In this document: in pieces, positions 1 to 12,400 of the stretch | Position numbering within the stretch: the first letter of the stretch is position 1 | Layout of the letters: every line of letters begins with the position of its first letter | Source of the DNA: Haliotis asinina | Taxonomy: Eukaryota; Mollusca; Gastropoda; Lepetellida; Haliotidae | Assembly: GCF_037392515.1 (NCBI RefSeq) | Contig: NC_090290.1 | Span: 31,641,753-31,705,752 of the forward strand | Direction of reading: 5' to 3' | DNA length: 64,000 nucleotides | Notes under the pieces: model-generated | Seen by the model: the letters and a program-made list of their open reading frames with translations, nothing else | Databases searched by the model: none | Told to the model about the DNA's origin: nothing | Made by a program: the position numbers and the translations under genes

Positions 1-291
1 TGTGTAGCTATTAAGTGTGTACACCATGTGGCACACCATCTCTTCCTGTACAGCATGTGTATTATGAGTTCAACGAAAGGACAACAAAAACCTAACATCT
101 CAATTTTTCTAAGATAAAATTTGTCTGGAGAAAGTCCCTTTGCTGCCTTTGTATTCTGATATATGCAGCATCTCTTCAGTGAAGGCTTCCAGTTAACTAT
201 TATAGTTTGATCTGCCAATGACTCCAACCTAGCCGATAGCAGTTTGAGGTGAAACAAACTTAATTCATCTTACCTACAAGAGAATATTTAC

Positions 292-407
292 CTTTGATAT
301 GACCTGCCTGATGGCAATGTATTTATCTGTGATGTCACCAGTCTCATTAAGAGGGGAGTCATAGTCATAGCTGGTTGGTACAGGTTGGTAAGGAGGGGCA
401 TTGGCAC
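292..407 (-). CDS. GLB1: GLB1-like exon 10 (last visible)
   Basis: Encodes [20 protein letters not shown] and then [19 protein letters not shown], the end of the barrel before the C-terminal domains. Donor gtaaat leads toward exons left of the window. Bases 1-291 are intron with no recognisable exon. Confidence 0.92.
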
Positions 408-3400
408 CTACAAGCAACCCACATCTCCTATAGTCCATCAACCTCAGTTTTGGAATATGGTGTTTAGCAAGTTTAATTAAAACTAATTTAAATTTAGTTC
501 AATTTGAACATCAAACGCTAGCCAACTACAATTCACTCAGTTAATAATGATATCTGATGACCTAATTGGGTGCTGAATTTCAGAAAAATTTGAGTCAACT
601 TTGAAAACTTTTCCTTAAGAAACTATCATATAAAGTTTCTGACAACAACATCTTCACAAGGGAGTACTGGGAGGTACTGGAATAGCTATAAACAATGTCG
701 CAGTGTTTGTCAACATGCTATGTACATAGCTTGCATGAAAACGTGTTCCAAAAGTTAGATTGACAGACTACATGCAATACTCATGATTTACTTCAAGAAT
801 CAACAGGGGGCTATTTATGCCACATCAGAAGCAAAAGCTGTCACTGCTGATATCATATGAAGTCTAGTCACTTAGCCCTGGAAAGAATTTACTATAGTAT
901 TTAGTTATTTCTCATTTCTGATGTATGTGTCTGAACATGCATCAAGCAGTAAACAAGGAAATATACATCACCATTCCAGTAACCAAAGTTGGTGCCTCCT
1001 TCAAACATGTACCTGAGAAAACAAGGAATGCTTCCATTAATTGGTCCAATGTTCTTGCCTCAATGCTACGATTAGTAAAATACAATTTCCATTCAAAACG
1101 TTACCTGGTGTCCAAGACTGTTATGCTATGTACAAACAGATCTGGTGACATTTCCATTAATCAGCAGTAATGACAAAGTTATCATCACTAAAAACAACTT
1201 GACGGTTCAAGTATATAATATTTGTGTCAGAGGTAAAAGCAGTGGTTGACAATCATATCCACTGACAATCTTAAGTACTTGCTAACAATCTAAATACACC
1301 CAGCAAGATGATTCCAGTGACATCTTATTCAAACTCACATGTTGATGTTGGCGCCATAGTCCAGGAGCAGGTCTAGACTCTTGGCCACTGATCTTATATC
1401 TGTTATTGAGTGAGGGGAACCCCAGTGATCCAGCCATCCAGTGTAGAACTCAGAGTTCACCTGAACAGGAACATCACACTAATTATAAGCTACTACAGTG
1501 ACGCCTTCAAAGAATAAAATTGAGATTGCATAAACCTCAAGAAGAGTGAAAGTGTGGACCAAGAATAATTACAATTTACAGTTAAGTGGTAATGGTTACA
1601 ACACGGAAACCTTCACTTCACCTGTAGTTAAGTACTCACAATTGTGCTGAATGTCTGATTTAAGAAATTACCACAAGCCAACCTTGTCTCCCAACTTCAG
1701 CTGTACACCAAATAATAATGATTATTCTTCACAAATATAAAAAAGATTTGCATAAAAAACAATAAAGCCATTTCCCAAATCGGAAAACAATTCATTAAAT
1801 GATTGTAATGTTATTGGTTGGAACAAATTTGATGTGGGGCTTTTCACTAGTTCAAAAGATGTAATTTGTGATAATTCTTGATACATACAAGATATCATAA
1901 TATAATTATGCACTACACCTCCCCTACAGATATGGAGGGTGATCACAGACATTAAAAAACAATCATATGTATTAAAGATATTAGTTGAACTAAAATTCCC
2001 TTGGGTTTTGTAAGTTCAAAATATGAAAACAGATGGAACTCTTTAAAAGATGAAAACCAGAACCAACCTTTTAAAACATATAAAACATCCATAGCTTAAA
2101 ACATTTAAACAAACTATTCTAAGTTTCAGTTTTGAAATTGAAATAAACATAAAACCAAAATGAAAATTTGCACGGCATTTCTCCATTTGATAAAACAGGT
2201 TGTCACCAAATTGGAAAAGCTGTAATTTTAAAAAATACTAAATACCAAAAACAAAATGTTCACTGCACCCCTGAGACAATGAAGGAGGTCACCATTTTGG
2301 GTTAGGTTTATAAAAATGAAAAGATGAGTTTCTGTAATGCTGCACAGATGTGATCAGTGGTTGCAACTAGGAGTTCAATAATAAAAGCAGCAAGCACACT
2401 ATATTTTATCATTTAAACAATGATTACCGCTGGTCCATTTGGCTCATAATCTCTCTGTGCAGCAAAGTTCTTGGCAGGTGTATCTGAAGGAACACGGGAA
2501 ATGATTTCAATATTTGTTTATTATAAGGTCAAACAATGTTGTATCCAAGGGACTAATGGAAAAATGTCAAGTTATCGAAGGTGGGGCATAAGAGCAACAT
2601 GATGAGTAAATAAAAAATATGCACAGATGAAGGTTTTACTTTGGGATAATTGTCAGTTTCACGCATCCAAGTGAAACCTTGTTTGGTTGTACTTTCAAAT
2701 TACTTCTAACAAATAAGCCCATATAAAATGATATACTTATATATTCCACAGGTATTTCTTAACTATTACAGCATGTCATATTTATGTAGGATTTATGTGA
2801 GATTAAAGTGCAGTTAATGTCACTTGGAAACGACTTTCCCAAAAGTCATTATAAATCTGCTGACAAGCCATTTATAACACTAATAATCACAAGGAAATGT
2901 GATGTATATAGAGATTATTGTATGAGCAAGTGTGCCATATTAGTTATACGAAGCAAGTGTGAAATCTTGTAATGCACAAGCATTTTATTCATGAGCAGTA
3001 AAACACAGTTAGCAAGCGTGGTGGTCCTCTTCATTGAGATCACATTCCATTCCAATTCATTTACTGATGTCACAGACGTCGAATATAATGATATGTGCAC
3101 ATGTGTGTATATGATATATACAACTGGATGTAAACACACACAAAGTCCAGTCAACCATTTTTGTTATTTGTAATTATTTACAAATCCTAGATTGGCATCA
3201 ATCTAATTAGAATAGGAAGAATAACTTAAAAGTTCATAAATACATTCTTAATACCAAACTAACAAGCAAAAGAAAACACACACGTTGTGTTTCTTCCAGT
3301 AAGATAAAAATAGCAAAACCTTTAGACGAAACAGAAAATGTATGTTGACACACCGCAACATATAAGTTGATCAACAAAATGACATTGTAACAATAAACAG

Positions 3401-6400
3401 TGATGTTGTGATGACCACTGTGGATGGTTCCTTTGATTACTAGAAGGTCAAGACCATTCCATGCAGCAGTCAGTCAACATGTATGACAGCTACGCGAAGT
3501 CGTTTTGTCATTGAGAATCGGCTCACATGATAGACCCAATGATGATGTCACCATTAACATCGTAGGTGTTGGCATTACATGGGTGAATAACCCACCTTTA
3601 GTGACCCGCTTGGGGTGTTGTGATTCTGGGATGTTCACTTTCTGGGTCAATTGCATGTCTGGCCTGTCAAATTGAAATGGTTTATGGTTTGCTTTATGGC
3701 TCTTGGAAACCCCTTTTGTGACATTCCTGTGGCCCATTCAGTCTTGGTAGTTTCTTGTGAGAATTTTGTCAAGTGATTGTTCATTCTTCAGGACAAACAG
3801 GTTTTATACACTCCACACAAAAAGTGTTTGTGCATGGGACAATAATCACAATTTTGCAAGAATTTATGCAAAACACGTACAAATGTTTCTGCTGGCATTT
3901 TGGCAAATGGAACATGTCAGTTGTATTTTGTGTAATCAGTGTTCTTCAATAATTTTAATAAACAGAACACAAATTTGGGACTGCTGCAACAATTACATCT
4001 GAGTACTTTCTTTTGCTTGTCAGATTATTTTACAAATATTTCTATGTCAAAACAAAATCCTTACATGATACACCAAAGTCAACAGTGGCGTAGGCGCCAG
4101 AGATGGCACCACACTTGAGGTAGCTGTCTCCATCACCATCAGTGGTATAGATAACAACTGTGCTGCCCAGTACCGATCGCACTTTGTTGTACAGAAAACG
4201 GACGTAGTCATAATCACAGGCAAAGTAACTGCCATACTCATTCTCAATCTGAAAAACAAAAACATAAATGACTTTTCTCTTTTTGTCATTTGCACAGGAT
4301 TTCATGCAAATGAACCCTACAAAACTAGATCTCATGCCTCCCCACCCCTGTCAGTATGGGGTGACCACTCTGATCACACTAAACATACCAGCTTCTCCCT
4401 CAACTCACATGTTGGTATATTTTAGTAATATCAGTGTATGAAATACACCCAAAACCCAGCCAGACATCAGGGCTGAGAACTTAAAAATGTTACCAGCCCC
4501 AAAAGGATTTAAACTAAATTTACCCAGATTAATGGAACATCTAAACTTTTTACCAGATCACTGGGATGACTAGCTGTAACTTTACACCATAGTCAGAAAT
4601 CTATCTATTCTCGGGCTGTTGGACAGGCCTTATTTCTTACACTGGTAATATGTCAATACGTCTAATACTTAAGGTAACTTGAAAGCAAGTGGCGTGACAA
4701 GCTCTACTGGCATTTTCACCATAAAGGACAGTTACTATAGCTGGACAACGTGCAAATATGTCATGCAAAGTAAGGCTGAGTCATACCCAATATAGAAAGA
4801 CAAAATGGAAAGTGGTCACACATTCTATGTGTTATATTTCAGATTGGACTTTCTGAATAAACAGGAGGAGATTCTAGTATTTTGGGAGGTTATTTATAGC
4901 TTTTGGCCATGGAAGCCATGTCAGTTTATACAAGTTTGCACAAAGTAGGTGATTTGGATTATATGTTATGTGTAACATGGTCAAAGACAAAACAAAAACT
5001 ATTTTTTAAACCCACAGTTTTCTGGTCAATACAAACACAAAACAGCAGCTGTTCTCAAAAGTTTACAATAATTAAAATAGCATCAAGACAGAGATTTATA
5101 TAAATTGCTATTTTCTGAATAAAATTGATATTTATACTAATCCTGACTCATGCTTATTATGCATATTTCATCCCTCATTGCAAAGATAGTGGAACACTTG
5201 AAATTCCTTGAAGTGCCCTTCTAACTGAAGCAGATGTATTCAAGGCCAATATGGTCAAATGACCAGTCATGCTTGTCACTCTCTCTGAAATCTCATAAGC
5301 CTGACACGAGAGTTACTGCGAATTTAGCGTCTAATGCAACTGTATGTCAAGATTGCTATCAAGACCAGTCGCGACTCTTCTTCATGTGCAAGTATCTTCA
5401 TTACAAGTACAGGGTCATAATCACTCACATGTCAAACCATGTGCAATAAGTCCAGAGCATGTATTTCTGAAATTTGTGCCGCTGTTGCCAAGGAGAGTAG
5501 AAACAGTGTTTTCTGTGCCAATAATTCAAGCAATGTCCAGTCTGGTAGCTCATAGACATCACTTGTGACGTGTTGTAGTACAACATTCAAATCGCAAGCT
5601 GGAGCTTTAAACTTGAGTTGTTGGTCTTCCAGCTTGAACAAACTTAGTGAGGTGAGTAGTTTCGGTACTTTTGTCAGCTTGATCCCAGTTTTCATGGTGA
5701 TAACAGAGCCTAGTGCTGCCAAGTATGTCTGGAGTGTAGAACCTTTCAGTCTTCTGGTATGTCATAGATGACATAAGTAGTCCGCTACTTGAGGATGTGT
5801 GGCCTTTGTTGCAGTGAAGTCTTTCCTTCAAACCCCATCTATTTATTGTCGTATAAGATGCAGTGACTGCCTACGCTGCTCTAGTAGAATATCCTCAATG
5901 TTTTAAGCAGGCTTTGATACGATCCAGCCGTGAAGTTCGAACAATGTCAGATTGCTGTGTACTTGTATGGGGTGCGGATGGACTGGCAGTTGTAGTGTCG
6001 GTTGTCCTAGACCTTCGATGAGTACTGGGAACTAATCTCTTGGCGTTCTCTGTTTTATCTTTCTGATGACTTTCAGTACTGGAGGGGAAATGTGGAAGCG
6101 TTCTGCCCTTCCTACAAGATGCTGACAGCATCTGTTGCGCACGGCCAAGCTAACTGATCTGGCACTGGAGATACGAATATTGGTGTCTGCTTGATGAACC
6201 TTATGGCAAATATGTCTATTTGCGGAAATACGAAGGTTTGTTTCATGAGTCAAAACGCCTCTTGATGTAGCATTCACTCCATTGGAGATAATTGTAGTGA
6301 CAGTGTGTCGGTCATGACATTGCATGCACCAGGAATATAACATGCCTTTACGTGGAGGCTCACATCATTGACAGTGTCAGGACAGCGACAGGATGTCCTG

Positions 6401-9400
6401 TGCAATGGGAGCACTTGCTGAGTCCAGATGAGTGACAAAAAGAGCTCTTGCTGTTGCGAGCGTTGTACTTCTTATCTCTCACTCTCTAGAACCCGAAAAA
6501 CTTTGACTTGTTGGAGTAATGCTGACATGTCTGTTTGAGGACAGTAGTCAAAGTGTCAATCAGCTTTATGAACATTACTTCCCAGGAGTCCTGAGTGATG
6601 GATTTAGTGATGTCCCTGATTATGCCGTTGATGCTGACCGGGGTATGCAAGGTTTTAGTAAAGCTGTTGCCCCAAGGTGACGCAGATAATAATTGTTGCT
6701 GGCGTAGTAGATTCAATCCTGCGGAGGTAGAACCTAGATTCTCCAAGATGAATTGTTCATCCTTCTCCTGAGTGGTGAGCACAGAGAGGATCATCCTATC
6801 TTCTTCAGTGTCCAGGTTGCTGAACTTGGAGATGAGAGCCTTGTTGATAGCCTGGAACAGGTGAATCTGAAGAGGGTGTGTCGAGTGGTTGTATTCAGTT
6901 CAGCCAGTCACTTATCCTCTAGTTTGCATGACCTGTTGTGTGTCTCATTGATAAGCTTGTAGTCCTCATCTATGTTGGGTGCTTTCATGAAGGACTCCAT
7001 GTGACGTATTGGGAATCGACGAATGCTGAATCTGGAATGTGTGGCTGCTGATACTTAGTCTCCATCTGCTGATACTTGGTCACCGTCTGGAGTTTCGAGG
7101 ATTGTAGATATTGGCACAATCCTAGGAAACGTCAACATGTTGATGTCCTCGTTATTCATCTTATTGGTGAGAGCTTCATTGCAGTCTTTCAGTATGGTGA
7201 GATGAGGTCCAACTCATTAGTAATCCAGGATGTGATCTCTGAGTTGGAGAAGAGGGCTTCCTTCAGTGATAGAGATTGGCAATGTCTATCCCTGTCCATC
7301 GAAGCATCTGCGTTTGCAAAGTGGGGAATGACGTACACGCAGTCTCCTGTCTGTGTGTATCCCTGAAACGACTGTCATTTCGTGAATGCCTTCGCATATG
7401 CCAACGAACCGTCACGTAGGGTGACTGTAGTTGTAGCTGATGACTGACGTATCCATTCCTCGACAAAACGGTAATCCATCAGATTCATCATGTGCGTGGT
7501 GAACTGCTGCATGAAGGTCGATGTCAAGTGACTGTGGTGCATTCAGCGGTGGATGATTCGCAAAAGCATCTGATGCATTGTGTACAGACGTTGTAGATGT
7601 CTGCATAGAAAGTAACACTCTCTGAAAACTGTAACACTGTTGTCAATGTATCTGATGAAGGTCTAGCAGACTCTGAATGTTGATCAGGAGTGCTGATGAT
7701 TTGTACGTCAGGAAGTAGCAGTGAAGGTTCATCGTAGATGTGACATTCGTCTGGGGGGACAATCTCATCGCTGAAGGACTTCGCAAAAGATATTGAGTGT
7801 AGTTTCAGTGTTGATCGCGGGGACTGCTGATGATCATGTATGCTTTGTCTACATCTGGTGCTCTGATGGAGGGTTCCACATAGTGAAGACTAAAGCGACG
7901 AGCGTTGAAAGGTGGCATATATTGTTGTTGAAACTTGGATGCTTACTTGAATGCTGTAGATAACTTCTCAGAAATCGTAGATATCGAAGCTATCACCGGA
8001 AACATCAACACATGTCTTCCTTCTTCATCCTATAAGTGTTGGGTTAGTTGGAGTCCTTGGATGGTGAGACTAAGTCCAGACCATTCATGATCCACGATGT
8101 GACTTCCGAGTCCGAAAATAGGGCTTCTCCCGGAGATGATGATCGGTAGTATCTGTCTTCATCCTTCCATGAGTTGTCCATCCTTCCATGACGCATTTGA
8201 TGGATGCTGATGATCCTTCTCATGTGAGCCCAGGTCTGAAGGGGACGACGTGTGATGAGTGTTGTCTCAAGACTGAGACTGATGAAGATCTTCTTCATTG
8301 ACAAGTAGACCTGTGACTGCACTCACCCACGTGATTGTGCTCATCCGTGTGGGCGCATTCACATGAGTGCACTCACCCATGCCGGTGCACTCACTGGCCG
8401 TAGGTGGATCTCTCACCGAACTGCAACGGGATGATAAGGACGACGGTGACGATTCTCCTGAGCAGGTGCATGCATAAGCCTCCTCTTCATCCTCTGGAGT
8501 CAGTGCAGACCTAGTTGAGTGCTCACACGGCCCAGCAGTCGATGTAGTTGAAGATTGTAGTGCTCATTTTTCAACATGACCTCCAAGCTCATGCTGCAAG
8601 AAGGTGTGTGCGTCGAACGGCTGCACTGAGTGCAGTAACAGCTCGTAGAGATGTCTGCTGTGGTGATCGAGGCTGCTGACGAAGTCTCTGTTGTCTGACG
8701 ACCCAGAGCGGTGATGATGTAGTCATGGCCGATCTAGGAGCAGCTGTCAACGTAGCTGAAGACTGTAGTCTTAGTTCTTCTTCAACATGACCTTTCCAGG
8801 CTCATGTTGCATGAAGGCGTCTGCGTCAAACAGGTGCGTTGAGTCCAGTGACGGCTGACTCGCAGAGATGTCTACTGCCATGACCAAAGCTGCTGACGAA
8901 GTCTATGTTGCTTGAAGTGTAGTAGCATGTACGGCGGATCATCATAGATATGTCGTTCCTGTAGAGGGACGATCTCGTCACCACAGGACTTCTTCGTCAA
9001 AGAATGTTGATTGTGAAAAGACTTTGTTTCAGACGACTTCGTCTTTGACAACAATGGTGACCTAGACTTCTTAGGCTGCGATAGCCCCATTCCCGATGAA
9101 GTACTCTTCTGTGGTCTTGGGGTCTTGGGGTCTCAGCTGACGAAATATGTGCTGTATCAACACACAATAATCACAAATAAACAAATTGTGATACATATAC
9201 ATAAACCAAATTCCGCATACGACATAAGTATAGTTAAAGGACCGAAATAGTTAAAAAATTTATCGCCATAGTGGAGACTCCAGGTAACTACAGCCGCCCT
9301 CGTCAAGTGATAAGGAGAAAGCGAAAATCATGGTTGGTCAGCTGACCGCGGGAGAAGGGGAGGCTGCACGTGGGTTAGTGTATTTTACATCTGCTTCTTT

Positions 9401-12400
9401 TAGAAGGGAACTTCAAGGGATTTCAGGTGTTCCACTACCTTCTCCAGGGAAGAGGAGATAAACAATAAGCATGAGTCAGGATAAGGAAAAATTATGCAGA
9501 TCAACCACAAACAGCCGTAACCTACATTGGGAGAACGATTTCATCAAATGAGACCAATTTATATTTCAACAATTTTACATCATGATGATAACAAATACTA
9601 TCCAAAAACCAAATATGACACAATTTAGTTTAAAGGATCGATACATAAGCAAAAGTTTATTGATGTATCGAACCCAAAGTGCCTCCGGTCGTCCTCATTG
9701 GCAGATGAAGGAGACAGTGACAAGCATACCTGGTCATGTGACCATATTCCCGAGAAAGGGAGACTTCCAGTGGGTGAGTGTATTGTACATCCACTTCAGT
9801 TAGAAGGAAACTTCAAGGGATTTCTAGTGTTCCACTATCATGAGTCAGGATAAGGGAAAAAATAAGCTTTATTGTACCGATCCATGGATGAAAATTTCCA
9901 ACTGTAGAAAATGTGCATGCAAATTGGGCATTTTAACAAATGGACCAATGATCACTGTTACGCCTACTGACACAGCCTGCTGCCTTTCTCCTGACTGTGG
10001 TTTAAAGCTCAAGTTTGATGACTTGTTAGCCAGAGGTACACTGTTAGACACATTAGTATGCAGTTGCAGTTGATGGAATTTAGTTGGTGGTAGTAGCAAT
10101 GCAAGCATAATCTGGTGTTATATCAGACATATTTTGATAAATGAGCTCCATCCTCACCTGCACCATTATAATAGGACCACCATTTTCATACAGGAATGGT
10201 TTGATCTTGGGCAGCAGCACACTATACCATTTATCCACCTCGGCAATGTAGGCTGCAACATATTGAAACAGTATAAGCTATACCAAAGATGTGTCAGAAA
10301 AAACATACATGACCTACTACCATCAGACTAATGGCTGCAGGTAATTATGTTTCCTTTGATCTACTGATGACGGTAGCAGTTCTCAAGCTCACAACTAGAT
10401 ATAAGTTCAGCATTTTTCAAATAGATCACTGTCCCATCATCCCCTCCCCCTGATAAATGTTCTTAATGAAACACAATGGTTAGTCAAGCAGATCACTTGC
10501 CATTCTCTCACCCTTGCTCTCTAACTTTTTGCCTTGCACCTTGACAGTGACACAAACAAACTAACCACATCCAAAATGTTACATATCCACAAATTTGAAC
10601 AAGGTGGTCACTACTTTCATTCTCCATGATGTCAAAGATGCTTATATACAATTTGTTGACCTCCTTTTATTAGTTTCCACTTACAGGGATCACTGGTTCG
10701 CAGCACCATGTCTGGGTTCTTGGTCAACAGCCAGGCCGGGAAACCTCCCTACAATCACATCTCATGTAGTTTTAATGACACTTCTTTGTGGTTCAGCAAG
10801 AATCTAAAATCTTGTCTCAAAGATGCAGTTACCTTAAGATGGTAAGAACAATATTTTTATTTTCTAATTACATCCTTTAGGCCAAACCAATGTAATTTCC
10901 TCTTTCTATCGGATATTTTCAGATAAATTTGCAAAAGTGAAACATAAATCTCCACCAGAAAACTGAGCATAAGAATTGAAATTGGTATGACCATACACTA
11001 TGACCCCTTGTTCAGTGATCAATGAAAAGATTAAAAGTGTCCTATACAAACTTACTGCACAGGCATAGGTACTAGGTCCTGCATGGAATATTTAAACATG
11101 CCTATACTGCCCAGTGTCTGACTGATGGCAATACCTTTGGGTCATTTGACTAATGACCTCTGAGAACAAGGTGTTTTGTTGAAATACCGTATATTACCGT
11201 GTATAAGCTGACCCCGTAGATAAGCCGACCCCCTAACTTGACCACCAAAATCAGTGTCAAAAATGGTATGTTTCGTGCATAAACCGACCCCCCGCATCAG
11301 ACATCTGCTAGCTACAGTCCTGGATGTAAAACGTAACTATGGTCACAGTCAATCTACATGCTATCTTTATTATTATCGAGTTAATGGTTCTCACACACTC
11401 AAGAACATTTGTTGTCCTGATTATTGCATGAATAATTGTAAAACATGTCCCTAACTTAATTAAATTTCCCTCAGATAACGTTATCTTGAACACAAGCCAT
11501 CATTCAGTAGTTGATAATGTCTGTGTGTTGCAAATGTTTTCATTACTGGCCGAATGAGCACTGTTGTCCTATATCCTTATCTGACGACACTGCCAAACTG
11601 AGGCTAGAACAAGTACATATGTACAGTTTAACACCACTAATCCATACAGTTCAAGTGAACCTTAGCACATTAATATATTTCCAGAATACTGAACTTGTTT
11701 AAGTAGGACTGTTCCTGTACAGAAATCACCTAGGAAGGAAGGGACTCCAGATTAACAGGGTTCATTGTTCATCTTCCTGGGACATGGACACACACACATT
11801 AGCTGTCTCAAAATGAAGTGTCAGCCAGTCAAACAGACAATTAATCAGTTCAGTCTGTTCAAGATGTCAGGTTGTGAAGAATGAGTTTAGACCCCCCCAC
11901 CCAAGAGCAGTAAGATATTAAACTAGCTGCTTACAAACTACACCACATACTGGGTGCCAACTAAGGCTAAACTGGGTGTCTCTGAGTACTGGATACTCCC
12001 TGATGTCCAAGCACTGAAGGAGACTTACAAACTCCCATTCTCCACAGATGTAGGGCCCAGAGCGGAGGAGGACATTTAGCCCCACTTCATGTGCCGTCTT
12101 CAGGAAGGTTTCAAGGTCAGCAAGACCAGTCCACTGGTAGTCCCCGGGGATCGGTTCGTGAATATTCCAGGGGACATAACTGAAAGGAAGAAAGGTGGTT
12201 GATTTGGATAACTTTGTTTTCATTCCATGTATCAGATGCATGACTTGCCATTTTCATGCTATATTTTGGCTGTCTTGGTATAGCATTAGTTAACATGTTC
12301 CATTCTTTTTAGAAATGTTACTTGTTACTTGTTCCCAAAAGTTACTTGTTATTAGAACTGTAATTCCTATCAGTTATCACTTGGGGTGTAACAGAAATTT

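Larger units (their letters stand above)
5140..9485 (-). mobile_element. Degenerate DIRS-type (tyrosine recombinase) element with inverted ends
   Basis: Left end about 5140-5237 and right end about 9382-9485 are imperfect inverted repeats (roughly 100 bp) sharing CCTGACTCATGCTTATT, AGTGGAACAC, TTGAAGT and GAAGCAGATGTA blocks. Read on the minus strand, the interior has a charged, Ser-rich gag-like region (about 9090-6486) and then a broken tyrosine-recombinase ORF (about 6343-5432). Frames are interrupted repeatedly. I see no room for, and no motifs of, a reverse transcriptase, which DIRS elements normally encode, so this is probably a non-autonomous or internally deleted copy. Confidence 0.65.
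4249..10157 (-). other. GLB1 intron 5, largely transposon-derived
   Basis: The 5.9-kb intron between exons 5 and 6. Bases 5140-9485 are a DIRS-type element and about 9640-9855 a related solo end. The remaining parts (4249-5130 and 9860-10157) are AT-rich, with no exon or repeat that I can identify. Confidence 0.8.

Noticed and set aside
3474..3737. 87-codon minus-strand ORF in GLB1 intron 6
   Set aside because: No family resemblance, no fitting splice sites, and GLB1 exons 6 and 7 already join in phase without it.
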